A stretch of 64,000 nt of DNA from Closterium sp. Naga37s-1 (GCA_947471745.1 CANJKZ010001112.1:658001-722000), one strand, 5' to 3'. Numbered from the stretch's first letter, positions 29,790 to 43,700 are shown. Notes: a model not told the origin generated them from the sequence alone. Numbers and translations are program-made.

Positions 29790-32700
29790 ATGGGTTGCTG
29801 TATATCGCGTACAAACGGTGCAGGACACCGTCCAGAAACTGCAACGCTTAACGGAGAAGCTAATAACGGAGCAGCGGTCCTGTTTCAACAGCAGGGCAGC
29901 ACGCGGCAACAGTCCTTAGTAACTCCTTCCCAGAAACTAGTTGGTGCAGTGACAGCAGCACGACCGTCGGAACCATCAGCAGCGTCTGCACCGGCACCTG
30001 TAGCAGTACCAGCAGCAGCAGCAGCAACAGCAGCAGGGGCAACAGGGGTAATACCAGCAACAGCACCAGCGGCAGCACCAGCGACAGCAGCGTCTAGCAT
30101 CCCCAACACCCCCATCGCTGTCTCCTCTTCAGACCCTCCCCCTCTCCCTTTCCCTCTCCCTATGGTGGTTCTAGACGATCCAGTGGAGGAGGCTATAGCG
30201 CGTATGAAGGCTGACGACGCCACGCCAGACCCTGCCGCCCTGCTGCTGCAGCGGCCAGAGCTAGGGGATGTTGCCCCGGGAATGGGGGGATTACTGGGTT
30301 TAGCCTCTTTTAGGGTTCGCGGGGAGGAGTGGGAGGGAGGTTTGGGGCTGGAAGGGAGGGGAGGAGAGGGGAGTGGGGGGGAGGGGAGAGCGGAGGGTGA
30401 TTCTTTTGGAGGTGGCTATAACGAGGATGGGAATGTGATTGATTTGGAAGGGGTGCTGGATGGAGGGGAGGAGGAGGAGGAGGAGGAGGGGGATGAGGGG
30501 GGGATTGATATGGGTGATTTACTAGCGGGGTTAGAGGGGGACGAGGGGGAGGAGGGTGGAGAAAGGGAGGAGGAGGGAGAAGGGGAGGGGGACGAGAGGG
30601 AGGAGGGGGAGGAAAGGGGAGAGGGAGGGGGGCGAGTGGGAGGAACTGAGTTGGCGTTGGGGGAGGAGGAGGGGGAGTGGGGCAAGGCGTTGGGAGACGA
30701 ACTGGAAAGGGGAAGGACGATGGAAAGAGAAACGGAAGAGGGGAGGCTAGAGGCACCAGGGGAGGAAAATGGAGAGCTCGTGGTGGAGAGGGGTGAGATA
30801 AGAGAGAGAATCGGTGGTGAGCGATGCAAAGCGGTGGAGGGAGGTGGAGCAGGAGGAGTAGAAGGAAGGGAATATCTAGAACAAGGAGCGAGAGGCAATG
30901 GTTTTGAGGTGGAGGGAGGGACATACTCAGCGGAGCAAGAGCAGCAGAGAGGAGGGATTTCAGAAAGGGAGCAGATACAGTCAGAATTACTTCTGAGGCA
31001 CCATGAAAGTCCCCAGGGAGGGGCATACTCAGCGGAGCAGCAGAGGGATAGGGATGTGCCTTTAGAAGGGGGGCAGAGACAGTCAGAAGAGATGGTGACT
31101 TTGGATAGAGATGATTCTCGTGGTGCTTTTACTGGCACTTTGGGGTGTGACAATCATGAGGGTGACAATAGGGAGAGTGACAAAGGGGAGAGTGGTCACG
31201 CCTTGGGTGGTGCTAACGGTCACTTGGAGCGTACCTTTCAGCAGCTTAACGAATCAGAGAGGCGGCACTATAACGAGGATGATGTGGATATGGAGGCATT
31301 AGAGGAGCTGCTGCAGCTGTGTGCTGATGATGGTGATGGTGATGATGATGGTGATGGTGATGATGGTGGTGATGGTGATGGCGATGATGGTAATGGTGAT
31401 GGTAATAGTGATGGTCATGGTGATGGTGACAGGGGCACAACTGTCAGGCATGGATTCTCTTCTGAAGCTCCTCAAAACGGCTTTCCAACTGACCTTCAAC
31501 ACGAGCCACTGGTATCAGAGCAGCAGAGACATGACCTGGTGGCTGACCGAAACACAGATTTCCCTCATGTGACCCCCGTTGCTGACCGAAGCACAGATAT
31601 CCCTCTTGCTAGCAACCACTCCTCTGCTCCTGTGAGCAACGCTCCCCTCTCTCCTGAGAGCGATCCCATACAAGCAGCCTCGTTAGCAGCAGAGCGGTCG
31701 CTGGCAGCAGTGGCGGGGATAGCAGCGGAGTGCTTGGAGCGGGAGCTGAGTCGGTTTGAGGTGATCTGCCCGCCTAGCGGGGAGCAGCTGGTGGTGCTTT
31801 ATGTGTCGTCTCTTGAAGCCGTCAGGAAGACGCATGCTGACTGCGTGAAGATGCGAGCATTGCTCAAGGTAAGCGGTTTGCCAAATTGATGATGAGCTGA
31901 GTCGGTTTTTAGGTGATATGCCCGCCTGGAGGGGAGGAGCTGGTGGTGAAAGCTGTTAGGAAGGCGCACGCTGACTGTGTGAAGATGAGAGCACAGCTCA
32001 AGGTAAGTGGCTTGCTCACTGTTATTAGTGTATGGAAGAGGGGCGGGTCAGGGCGGGGGACGTGGCGGTGGTGCTGCATGTGACGTCGCTGGAGGCTGTG
32101 AGGAAGGCGCATGCTGACCGTGTGAAGATGCGGTCATTACTCAAGGTGAGTGGCTTGCCGGTGCAAGTGTCTGTTTGAAAGAGAAGCAGAGAGGTGAACT
32201 GCCCGCCATGAAGGCAGGCAGCCTAGCCTATCTCCATACATCCTACCACTTATCTCCCTTCCAGTCTCCTTGTCCCCCCTCCTTTTTCCAACCTTTCCCC
32301 AACCCGTCCGCCACCCTGCCTCCCACCAATCAGAGCCTTCACCTGTGCTTCCAGGAGCAAGACGTGGCGTCACACCCAGCCTATCAGGACGAGCTGCTGC
32401 TGCTATTGATTCTCTTGCACCCCGACCCTTCCAACCCCTGTCACCCCCCGCCCTTCCTCACTCGCTTCCAACCAATCAGAGCCTTTATTTGAGATTTCAG
32501 GAGCGTGATGTGGCACCACACCCAGCCTATCGGGACCACCTGCTGCTGCCGTTCGATCTCCATGCAACCTCCCACTTCTCCTTTCTCCCGATCAGGAAGC
32601 CGTTTTTGTTTTTCCAGTCAAGTGCGTCCCCTTCCCCTACCCTTCCCACCCCCCTTGCCCCCACACTCTCCCTCCCTTTTTGTCACGTACCTCTGCCAAT

Positions 32701-33619
32701 CAGAGCCCACCTGCAATTCCAGGAGCGTGACGTGGCGCTACATCCAGCCTATCAGGACGAGCTGCTGCTGCTATTGATTCACTTGCACCCTTACCCTCCC
32801 ACCCCCTGCTTCCCCCACCCTTCCTCACTCGCTTCCAACCAATCAGAGCCTTCATTTGAGATTTCAGGAGCGTGACGTGGCGCTACACCCAGCCTATCAG
32901 GACGAGCTGCTGCTGCTATTCGCGGGGGACACGCCACGTGTCCCGCAGCTATTCGTGCGCGGGCGGCACGTGGGCGGCACAGAGGCAATGCTACAGTTGT
33001 ACGAGGAGGGGCCCTGGACGCCATTGCAGTGCCAGCTGCTGCTGCTATTCATTCCCCATTCAACCTCCCCCCTCACCTCCCCTCTCCTCTTCCTTCTTCC
33101 CACCCCTTCCCCCACCTTTCCCTCATGTGCCTTTCAACCAATCAGAGCCTTCACCTGCGATTCCAGGAGCGTGACGTGGCGCTACACCCAGCCTATCAGG
33201 ACGAGCTGCTGCTGCTATTCGCGGGGGACATGCCACGTGTCCCGCAGCTATTCGTGCGCGGGCGGCACGTGGGCGGCACGGAGGCAGTGCTACAGTTGTA
33301 CGAGGAAGGGGCGCTAGACGCCCTGGTCGTCTGGCTCAAGGCAGCGGGCGGCGGCGCGGCTAGTGCGCGGCGTAGTTTGTCTGTTAGTGCTGCTTCTGCT
33401 GCTGGTGCTGGTGGTGGTTCTTCTGTTGGTGCGGGTGGGAGTGTGTGTAGGGGTTGTGGGGACGCACGGTTTGTTCCCTGCAGCCATTGCCATGGAAGCA
33501 GGAAGCTAGCTTCTGGGGGTGGTGGTGCTGGTGGTGGGGTGGGTGGGTTTGTAGAGTGTGATGTGTGTAACGAGAATGGACTGATGTTGTGTCCTAGTTG
33601 TAATGGGGTGGCCAGATGA
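29790..33619 (+). CDS. Plant-type glutaredoxin-like protein with C-terminal Cys-rich zinc-binding domain
   Basis: Two exons, 29790-31868 and 33146-33619, joined in phase 0, 850 aa. It starts MGCCIS, a classic N-myristoylation plus palmitoylation signal, as in plant relatives of this family, so membrane attachment is likely. Residues 40-110 are Ala/Pro-rich and 190-650 very acidic (Glu/Gly runs, then an Asp/Gly repeat near 515-550). The glutaredoxin fold runs from about 665 (VVLYVSSLEAVRKTHADC) through ERDVALH, VPQLFVRGRHVGG and YEEGAL near 770. The usual CPYC active site is replaced by a CxxC-less loop, as in the plant class with SLRGIRKT at this place. Cys pairs CRGCGDARFVPCSHC and CDVCNENG..LCPSC end the protein. 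Exon 2 is taken from the AG in CAATCAG at 33145. Confidence 0.92.
31900..32150 (+). repeat. Donor-side echoes of glutaredoxin-like exon 1
   Basis: Two diverged copies of the exon 1 end (EAVRKAHADCVKMRAQLK plus donor) end near 32001 and 32144. The second keeps more of the block (VAVVLHVTSLEAVRK). Confidence 0.88.
32325..33145 (+). repeat. Acceptor-side echoes of glutaredoxin-like exon 2
   Basis: Four copies of CAATCAG|AGC with the following QERDVALHPAYQDELLLL coding lie near 32333, 32478, 32698 and 32842. The fourth extends through VPQLFVRGRHVGGTEAMLQLYEEG to about 33020 and could act as an alternative exon start. Confidence 0.9.
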
Positions 33620-33793
33620 GTGTAACTATTTTGTTTTACTACGATTCCCGTTAGAAGAAACATTCTTCGTGCGCGTTTTGCATTGCAATCTGCACTGTAC
33701 ATGTGTACGGTACACTCCCCGTGTCGCATCACATCCGCAACCATGATTCGCACACATGCAAATGCCGACACTCATCTCATGTATCGAATTCGT
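33620..33793. other. Gap between the convergent glutaredoxin-like and transporter genes
   Basis: Carries the 3' end of the plus-strand gene. No other feature. Confidence 0.5.
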
Positions 33794-33799
33794 TTTATT
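33794..33799 (-). terminator. AATAAA poly(A) signal candidate for the transporter gene
   Basis: TTTATT on the plus strand reads AATAAA on the minus strand, about 1 kb after the transporter stop, before the convergent neighbour begins to overlap. Confidence 0.4.
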
Positions 33800-34049
33800 A
33801 AAGGCAACAGCCTGCTCAGCTGCTTTTAGGTAAGAGCAGCATAAGAATGTTGCAACACTATGTACAAATGATGAGACCACGACCAGCTTGTAACGGAACA
33901 CATTGTATGGAGCTGTGTTGATGGTACTTTCACCACTCCCCCCTGCTTCCCTTACCCCCCCTTGCACCAGTTTCCCTCCTCCACTACTCTCCCCTCACAT
34001 TGATCCTCTTGTGCAACCTCACAGCCACATGCCTTGATCCCGCTCGCGC

Positions 34050-34740
34050 CTCTCTCCCTGCCTGCCTGCCGGTCTGCTGCACCACCCACTCCTCAAACGG
34101 CGTCCCCAGGAGCCACCAACTGGCCTGGGACATGGGCCTGCTCACAGCCACACGCCTTGCCCTCTGCCTACCTGCCTTTGCCTTGCCCCACCCGTGCCTG
34201 CCTGCCCGTCTGCTGCACCACCCACTCCTCAAACGGCGTGCCCAGGTTGCACCAGCTGGCCGTGTGCTTAGAGGCATCCAGAACGCGCGGGCCCGGCGCG
34301 TGGGCTTGCTTGCGTGCCTTGCTCTCTCTCTACCTACCCTTGCCTTTGCCCCAACCGAGTCTGCCTGCCCGTCTGCTGCACCACCCACTCCTCAAATGGC
34401 GTCCCCAGGAGCCACCAACTGGCCTGGGACATGGGCCTGCTCACAGCCACACGCCTTGCCCTCTGCCTACCTGCCTTGGCCTTGCCCCACCCGTGCCTGT
34501 CTGCCCGTCTGCTGCACCACCCACTCCTCAAATGGCGTCTCCAGTTTCCACCAGCTGGCAGTCCGCTTGGATGCATCCAGAACACGCAGGCCCGGGCGTG
34601 GGCTTGCTGGCAGACCTACAGCCTATTTTTCACCTGCCTGCCCCTCTCCCTGCCTGCCTGTGCGTCTGCTGCACCACCCACTCCTCAAACGGCGTGCCCA
34701 GGTTCCACCAGCTGGCCGTGCGCTTGGAGGCATCCAGAAC
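34050..34740 (-). repeat. Echoes of the last transporter exon beyond the stop codon
   Basis: Five copies of the block coding [12 protein letters not shown] in the exon (read here as [10 protein letters not shown] or shifted variants) lie near 34665-34735, 34505-34575, 34365-34430, 34210-34285 and 34065-34130, separated by Cys/Leu-coding filler. Their position after the stop puts them in the 3' untranslated region. Confidence 0.85.
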
Positions 34741-34793
34741 GCGCGGACCCAGAAGCGTGGGTTTGCTGGCACGCCAGCGTCCATGCCTATGTA

Positions 34794-37700
34794 TTACCCA
34801 AGCCGCTCTGTCCGCTGTGCCTCTCTGCCTGCCTGCCTGCCCGTCTGCTGCACCACCCACTCCTCAAATGGCGTGCCCAGGTTCCACCAGCTGCCCGTGC
34901 GCTTGGAGGCATCCAGAACGCGCGGGCCCGGCGCATGGGCTTGTCCCAGGGCGCTGTGGCGAATTCCGTATGCGAGGTAAACGAGAGCTCCTATGGCGAG
35001 CCACGAGGAGGAGTAGAGCCACGTGGTGGCACTGGGAGGTGGGAAGAGACGGGGGGGTTGGGGAATGACAGGGGAAGGTGATTGAGAGGAAGGGGAGATG
35101 AAAGAGGGCCCGGCGTGTGGGCCTGCCCCAGAGCACTGTGGCGAATCCCATAGGCGAGGTACACGAGTGCTCCTATGGCGAGCCACGAGGAGGAGTAGAG
35201 CCACGTGGTGGCACTGGATGGTAGGGAGTGGGGGGGAAGGAGAGCGAGGGGCGGGAGGAAGGCGAGAGACGTAAGAGGGCCCAGCGCGGGGGCTTGCCCG
35301 ACAGCACTGTGGCTAGTTTTGGGTCGACTCAATACCCGGTGTGTGGGCTTGCCCCAGAGCACTATGGGCTTGCCCGACAGCACTATCGCAAGGTGACTTT
35401 TGAATCGACTCAAAAGTCACCTAGGGCCAAGCCTGTGGGCTTGCCCGACAGCACTATCTGGTTTTTGAGAATTCTCAAAAACCCGGCGCGTGGGCTTGCC
35501 CGACAGCACTATCGCGAATTCCGTTGGCGAGGTAAACGACCGAGTGGCTTTACTCCGGTGTGACGAGGATGCTGGCGAGGAGAAGGGAACCACACTCCCT
35601 CCCAGGGGCACTAGCACCGTGCTTGACTCTGCTTGACTCTGCTTGACTATGGTTGACTAGGGTTGACTCATACCCACCCCATGTTCGCCATGAGATACAC
35701 GCTGACGAGGATGCTGGCGAGGGGAACACCCAAGGGCACTGGCACCCTGCAAGAAGGGCGTTGACCCTGGTTGACCTTTGTTGACTTTCTTGACTTTGCT
35801 TGGCTCAGCTTGCCTAAGCTTGACTTTCTTTACTTGCCCCCTCACCCCAGATTTGCGTTACGGTATACCTGGAAAAAGATCTGCTTTTGAGTCGACTCAA
35901 AAGCTGAGTCGACTCAAATGCGATAAGGTATACCTTGACAAGGATATGCTGGCAAGGAGTGCAAAGCAACAAAGCTTCAACAGACGCCAAAGGGTGGTCG
36001 AAAGCTAGTCCTAGGAAACGTTAAGAGTCACATAGAGCCATAAACAATCATGGAGAAAAGAATCCCAGTGCACTTCTGTAGCACGTTCGGCTACGTGTAC
36101 AAGTGGAAGCGAGAACCTTATCAACCCTTCAGTAGCGTGTACGTGTACGTTCGAACCCGCTACTGAAGTGCGCTGGGATCCTTTGCTCCATGCGCTGAAT
36201 TTCAATGCCTCCATGCGACTCTTGAAGTTTTCGAGGACTAGCTTTAGATCACCCATCAGCATCCATAAGCACCCTCTAGAACCCTGGGAGGAGGGCATGA
36301 CTCTGGTTGACTCTGGTTGACTCGTACTCACCCAGGATGGCCATGAGATACACGTTGACAACGATGCTGGCAAGGGGAAACCACAGCACTGGCACCCTAG
36401 GAGAAGGGTGTTGACTCTGCTTGACTCACTTTGACCTGCTCTCACTCACCCTAAATTGGCCATGAGGTAGACGTTGACCAGGATGCTGGCAAGGGGAAGC
36501 CACGGCACCCGGCATTGACTCTAATCGAAATGCTTGACTCTGTTGACCTGTGAGGCTTGTACTCACCCTAAATTGGCCATGAGGTAGACGTTGACCAGGA
36601 TGCTGGCAAGGGGAAGCCACGGCACCCGGCATTGACTCTAATCGAAATGCTTGACTCTGTTGACCTGTGAGGCTTGTACTCACCCTAAATTGGCCATGAG
36701 GTAGACGTTGACCAGGATGCTGGCAAGGGGAAGCCACGGCACCCGGCATTGACTCTAATCGAAATGCTTGACTCTGTTGACCTGTGAGGCTTGTACTCAC
36801 CCTAAATTGGCCATGAGGTAGACGTTGACCAGGATGCTGGCAAGGGGAAGCCACGGCACCCGGCATTGACTCTAATCGAAATGCTTGACTCTGTTGACCT
36901 GTGAGGCTTGTACTCACCCTAAATTGGCCATGAGGTAGACGTTGACCAGGATACTGGCAAGGGGAAGCCACGGCACCCGGCATTGACTCTAATCGAAATG
37001 CTTGACTCTGTTGACCTGTGAGGCTTGTACTCACCCTAAATTGGCCATGAGATAGACGTTGACCAGGATGCTGGCAAGGGGAAGCCACGGCACCCGGCAT
37101 TGACTCTAATCGAAATGCTTGACTCTGTTGACCTGTGAGGCTTGTACTCACCCTAAATTGGCCATGAGATAGACGTTGACCAGGATGCTGGCAAGGGGAA
37201 GCCACGGCACCCGGCATTGACTCTAATCGAAATGCTTGACTCTGTTGACCTGTGAGGCTTGTACTCACCCTAAATTGGCCATGAGATAGACGTTGACCAG
37301 GATGCTGGCAAGGGGAAGCCACGGCACCCGGCATTGACTCTAATCGAAATGCTTGACTCTGTTGACCTGTGAGGCTTGTACTCACCCTAAATTGGCCATG
37401 AGGTAGACGTTGACCAGGATGCTGGCAAGGGGAAGCCACGGCACCCGGCATTGACTCTAATCGAAATGCTTGACTCTGTTGACCTGTGAGGCTTGTACTC
37501 ACCCTAAATTGGCCGTGAGGTAGACGTTGACCAGGATGCTGGCAAGGGGAAGCCACGGCACCCGGCATTGACTCTAATCGAAATGCTTGACTCTGTTGAC
37601 CTGTGAGGCTTGTACTCACCCTAAATTGGCCGTGAGGTAGACGTTGACCAGGATGCTGGCAAGGGGAAGCCACGGCACCCGGCATTGACTCTAATCGAAA

Positions 37701-40700
37701 TGCTTGACTCTGTTGACCTGTGAGGCTTGTACTCACCCTAAATTGGCCATGAGGTAGACGTTGACCAGGATGCTGGCAAGGGGAAGCCACGGCACCCGGC
37801 ATTGACTCTAATCGAAATGCTTGACTCTGTTGACCTGTGAGGCTTGTACTCACCCTAAATTGGCCATGAGGTAGACGTTGACCAGGATGCTGGCAAGGGG
37901 AAGCCACGGCACCCGGCATTGACTCTAATCGAAATGCTTGACTCTGTTGACCTGTGAGGCTTGTACTCACCCTAAATTGGCCATGAGGTAGACGTTGACC
38001 AGGATGCTGGCAAGGGGAAGCCACGGCACCCGGCATTGACTCTAATCGAAATGCTTGACTCTGTTGACCTGTGAGGCTTGTACTCACCCTAAATTGGCCA
38101 TGAGGTAGACGTTGACCAGGATGCTGGCAAGGGGAAGCCACGGCACCCGGCATTGACTCTAATCGAAATGCTTGACTCTGTTGACCTGTGAGGCTTGTAC
38201 TCACCCTAAATTGGCCATGAGGTAGACGTTGACCAGGATACTGGCAAGGGGAAGCCACGGCACCCGGCATTGACTCTAATCGAAATGCTTGACTCTGTTG
38301 ACCTGTGAGGCTTGTACTCACCCTAAATTGGCCATGAGATAGACGTTGACCAGGATGCTGGCAAGGGGAAGCCACGGCACCCGGCATTGACTCTAATCGA
38401 AATGCTTGACTCTGTTGACCTGTGAGGCTTGTACTCACCCTAAATTGGCCATGAGATAGACGTTGACCAGGATGCTGGCAAGGGGAAGCCACGGCACCCG
38501 GCATTGACTCTAATCGAAATGCTTGACTCTGTTGACCTGTGAGGCTTGTACTCACCCTAAATTGGCCATGAGATAGACGTTGACCAGGATGCTGGCAAGG
38601 GGAAGCCACGGCACCCGGCATTGACTCTAATCGAAATGCTTGACTCTGTTGACCTGTGAGGCTTGTACTCACCCTAAATTGGCCATGAGGTAGACGTTGA
38701 CCAGGATGCTGGCAAGGGGAAGCCACGGCACCCGGCATTGACTCTAATCGAAATGCTTGACTCTGTTGACCTGTGAGGCTTGTACTCACCCTAAATTGGC
38801 CGTGAGGTAGACGTTGACCAGGATGCTGGCAAGGGGAAGCCACGGCACCCGGCATTGACTCTAATCGAAATGCTTGACTCTGTTGACCTGTGAGGCTTGT
38901 ACTCACCCTAAATTGGCCGTGAGGTAGACGTTGACCAGGATGCTGGCAAGGGGAAGCCACGGCACCCGGCATTGACTCTAATCGAAATGCTTGACTCTGT
39001 TGACCTGTGAGGCTTGTACTCACCCTAAATTGGCCATGAGGTAGACGTTGACCAGGATGCTGGCAAGGGGAAGCCACGGCACCCGGCATTGACTCTAATC
39101 GAAATGCTTGACTCTGTTGACCTGTGAGGCTTGTACTCACCCTAAATTGGCCATGAGGTAGACGTTGACCAGGATGCTGGCAAGGGGAAGCCACGGCACC
39201 CGGCATTGACTCTAATCGAAATGCTTGACTCTGTTGACCTGTGAGGCTTGTACTCACCCTAAATTGGCCATGAGGTAGACGTTGACCAGGATACTGGCAA
39301 GGGGAAGCCACGGCACCCGGCATTGACTCTAATCGAAATGCTTGACTCTGTTGACCTGTGAGGCTTGTACTCACCCTAAATTGGCCATGAGATAGACGTT
39401 GACCAGGATGCTGGCAAGGGGAAGCCACGGCACCCGGCATTGACTCTAATCGAAATGCTTGACTCTGTTGACCTGTGAGGCTTGTACTCACCCTAAATTG
39501 GCCATGAGATAGACGTTGACCAGGATGCTGGCAAGGGGAAGCCACGGCACCCGGCATTGACTCTAATCGAAATGCTTGACTCTGTTGACCTGTGAGGCTT
39601 GTACTCACCCTAAATTGGCCATGAGATAGACGTTGACCAGGATGCTGGCAAGGGGAAGCCACGGCACCCGGCATTGACTCTAATCGAAATGCTTGACTCT
39701 GTTGACCTGTGAGGCTTGTACTCACCCTAAATTGGCCATAAGGTAGACGTTGACCAGGATGCTGGCAAGGGGAAGCCACGGCACCCGGCATTGACTCTAA
39801 TCGAAATGCTTGACTCTGTTGACCTGTGAGGCTTGTACTCACCCTAAATTGGCCGTGAGGTAGACGTTGACCAGGATGCTGGCAAGGGGAAGCCACGGCA
39901 CCCGGCATTGACTCTAATCGAAATGCTTGACTCTGTTGACCTGTGAGGCTTGTACTCACCCTAAATTGGCCGTGAGGTAGACGTTGACCAGGATGCTGGC
40001 AAGGGGAAGCCACGGCACCCGGCATTGACTCTAATCGAAATGCTTGACTCTGTTGACCTGTGAGGCTTGTACTCACCCTAAATTGGCCGTGAGGTAGACG
40101 TTGACCAGGATGCTGGCAAGGGGAAGCCACGGCACCCGGCATTGACTCTAATCGAAATGCTTGACTCTGTTGACCTGTGAGGCTTGTACTCACCCTAAAT
40201 TGGCCGTGAGGTAGACGTTGACCAGGATGCTGGCAAGGGGAAGCCACGGCACCCGGCATTGACTCTAATCGAAATGCTTGACTCTGTTGACCTGTGAGGC
40301 TTGTACTCACCCTAAATTGGCCATGAGGTAGACGTTGACCAGGATGCTGGCAAGGGGAAGCCACGGCACCCGGCATTGACTCTAATCGAAATGCTTGACT
40401 CTGTTGACCTGTGAGGCTTGTACTCACCCTAAATTGGCCATGAGGTAGACGTTGACCAGGATGCTGGCAAGGGGAAGCCACGGCACCCGGCATTGACTCT
40501 AATCGAAATGCTTGACTCTGTTGACCTGTGAGGCTTGTACTCACCCTAAATTGGCCATGAGGTAGACGTTGACCAGGATACTGGCAAGGGGAAGCCACGG
40601 CACCCGGCATTGACTCTAATCGAAATGCTTGACTCTGTTGACCTGTGAGGCTTGTACTCACCCTAAATTGGCCATGAGATAGACGTTGACCAGGATGCTG

Positions 40701-43700
40701 GCAAGGGGAAGCCACGGCACCCGGCATTGACTCTAATCGAAATGCTTGACTCTGTTGACCTGTGAGGCTTGTACTCACCCTAAATTGGCCATGAGATAGA
40801 CGTTGACCAGGATGCTGGCAAGGGGAAGCCACGGCACCCGGCATTGACTCTAATCGAAATGCTTGACTCTGTTGACCTGTGAGGCTTGTACTCACCCTAA
40901 ATTGGCCATGAGATAGACGTTGACCAGGATGCTGGCAAGGGGAAGCCACGGCACCCGGCATTGACTCTAATCGAAATGCTTGACTCTGTTGACCTGTGAG
41001 GCTTGTACTCACCCTAAATTGGCCATGAGGTAGACGTTGACCAGGATGCTGGCAAGGGGAAGCCACGGCACCCGGCATTGACTCTAATCGAAATGCTTGA
41101 CTCTGTTGACCTGTGAGGCTTGTACTCACCCTAAATTGGCCGTGAGGTAGACGTTGACCAGGATGCTGGCAAGGGGAAGCCACGGCACCCGGCATTGACT
41201 CTAATCGAAATGCTTGACTCTGTTGACCTGTGAGGCTTGTACTCACCCTAAATTGGCCGTGAGGTAGACGTTGACCAGGATGCTGGCAAGGGGAAGCCAC
41301 GGCACCCGGCATTGACTCTAATCGAAATGCTTGACTCTGTTGACCTGTGAGGCTTGTACTCACCCTAAATTGGCCATGAGGTAGACGTTGACCAGGATGC
41401 TGGCAAGGGGAAGCCACGGCACCCGGCATTGACTCTAATCGAAATGCTTGACTCTGTTGACCTGTGAGGCTTGTACTCACCCTAAATTGGCCATGAGGTA
41501 GACGTTGACCAGGATGCTGGCAAGGGGAAGCCACGGCACCCGGCATTGACTCTAATCGAAATGCTTGACTCTGTTGAACTGTGAGGCTTGTACTCACCCT
41601 AAATTGGCCATGAGGTAGACGTTGACCAGGATGCTGGCAAGGGGAAGCCACGGCACCCGGCATTGACTCTAATCGAAATGCTTGACTCTGTTGACCTGTG
41701 AGGCTTGTACTCACCCTAAATTGGCCATGAGGTAGACGTTGACCAGGATGCTGGCAAGGGGAAGCCACGGCACCCGGCATTGACTCTAATCGAAATGCTT
41801 GACTCTGTTGACCTGTGAGGCTTGTACTCACCCTAAATTGGCCATGAGGTAGACGTTGACCAGGATGCTGGCAAGGGGAAGCCACGGCACCCGGCATTGA
41901 CTCTAATCGAAATGCTTGACTCTGTTGACCTGTGAGGCTTGTACTCACCCTAAATTGGCCATGAGGTAGACGTTGACCAGGATGCTGGCAAGGGGAAGCC
42001 ACGGCACCCGGCATTGACTCTAATCGAAATGCTTGACTCTGTTGACCTGTGAGGCTTGTACTCACCCTAAATTGGCCATGAGGTAGACGTTGACCAGGAT
42101 GCTGGCAAGGGGAAGCCACGGCACCCGGCATTGACTCTAATCGAAATGCTTGACTCTGTTGACCTGTGAGGCTTGTACTCACCCTAAATTGGCCATGAGA
42201 TAGACGTTGACCAGGATGCTGGCAAGGGGAAGCCACGGCACCCGGCATTGACTCTAATCGAAATGCTTGACTCTGTTGACCTGTGAGGCTTGTACTCACC
42301 CTAAATTGGCCATGAGGTAGACGTTGACCAGGATGCTGGCAAGGGGAAGCCACGGCACCCGGCATTGACTCTAATCGAAATGCTTGACTCTGTTGACCTG
42401 TGAGGCTTGTACTCACCCTAAATTGGCCGTGAGGTAGACGTTGACCAGGATGCTGGCAAGGGGAAGCCACGGCACCCGGCATTGACTCTAATCGAAATGC
42501 TTGACTCTGTTGACCTGTGAGGCTTGTACTCACCCTAAATTGGCCGTGAGGTAGACGTTGACCAGGATGCTGGCAAGGGGAAGCCACGGCACCCGGCATT
42601 GACTCTAATCGAAATGCTTGACTCTGTTGACCTGTGAGGCTTGTACTCACCCTAAATTGGCCGTGAGGTAGACGTTGACCAGGATGCTGGCAAGGGGAAG
42701 CCACGGCACCCGGCATTGACTCTAATCGAAATGCTTGACTCTGTTGACCTGTGAGGCTTGTACTCACCCTAAATTGGCCGTGAGGTAGACGTTGACCAGG
42801 ATGCTGGCAAGGGGAAGCCACGGCACCCGGCATTGACTCTAATCGAAATGCTTGACTCTGTTGACCTGTGAGGCTTGTACTCACCCTAAATTGGCCATGA
42901 GGTAGACGTTGACCAGGATGCTGGCAAGGGGAAGCCACGGCACCCGGCATTGACTCTAATCGAAATGCTTGACTCTGTTGACCTGTGAGGCTTGTACTCA
43001 CCCTAAATTGGCCATGAGGTAGACGTTGACCAGGATGCTGGCAAGGGGAAGCCACGGCACCCGGCATTGACTCTAATCGAAATGCTTGACTCTGTTGACC
43101 TGTGAGGCTTGTACTCACCCTAAATTGGCCATGAGGTAGACGTTGACCAGGATACTGGCAAGGGGAAGCCACGGCACCCGGCATTGACTCTAATCGAAAT
43201 GCTTGACTCTGTTGACCTGTGAGGCTTGTACTCACCCTAAATTGGCCATGAGATAGACGTTGACCAGGATGCTGGCAAGGGGAAGCCACGGCACCCGGCA
43301 TTGACTCTAATCGAAATGCTTGACTCTGTTGACCTGTGAGGCTTGTACTCACCCTAAATTGGCCATGAGATAGACGTTGACCAGGATGCTGGCAAGGGGA
43401 AGCCACGGCACCCGGCATTGACTCTAATCGAAATGCTTGACTCTGTTGACCTGTGAGGCTTGTACTCACCCTAAATTGGCCGTGAGGTAGACGTTGACCA
43501 GGATGCTGGCAAGGGGAAGCCACGGCACCCGGCATTGACTCTAATCGAAATGCTTGACTCTGTTGACCTGTGAGGCTTGTACTCACCCTAAATTGGCCAT
43601 GAGGTAGACGTTGACCAGGATGCTGGCAAGGGGAAGCCACGGCACCCGGCATTGACTCTAATCGAAATGCTTGACTCTGTTGACCTGTGAGGCTTGTACT

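Noticed and set aside
29860..31502. Antisense frames over the glutaredoxin-like exon 1
   Set aside because: They mirror low-complexity acidic and Ala-rich codons of the sense gene.
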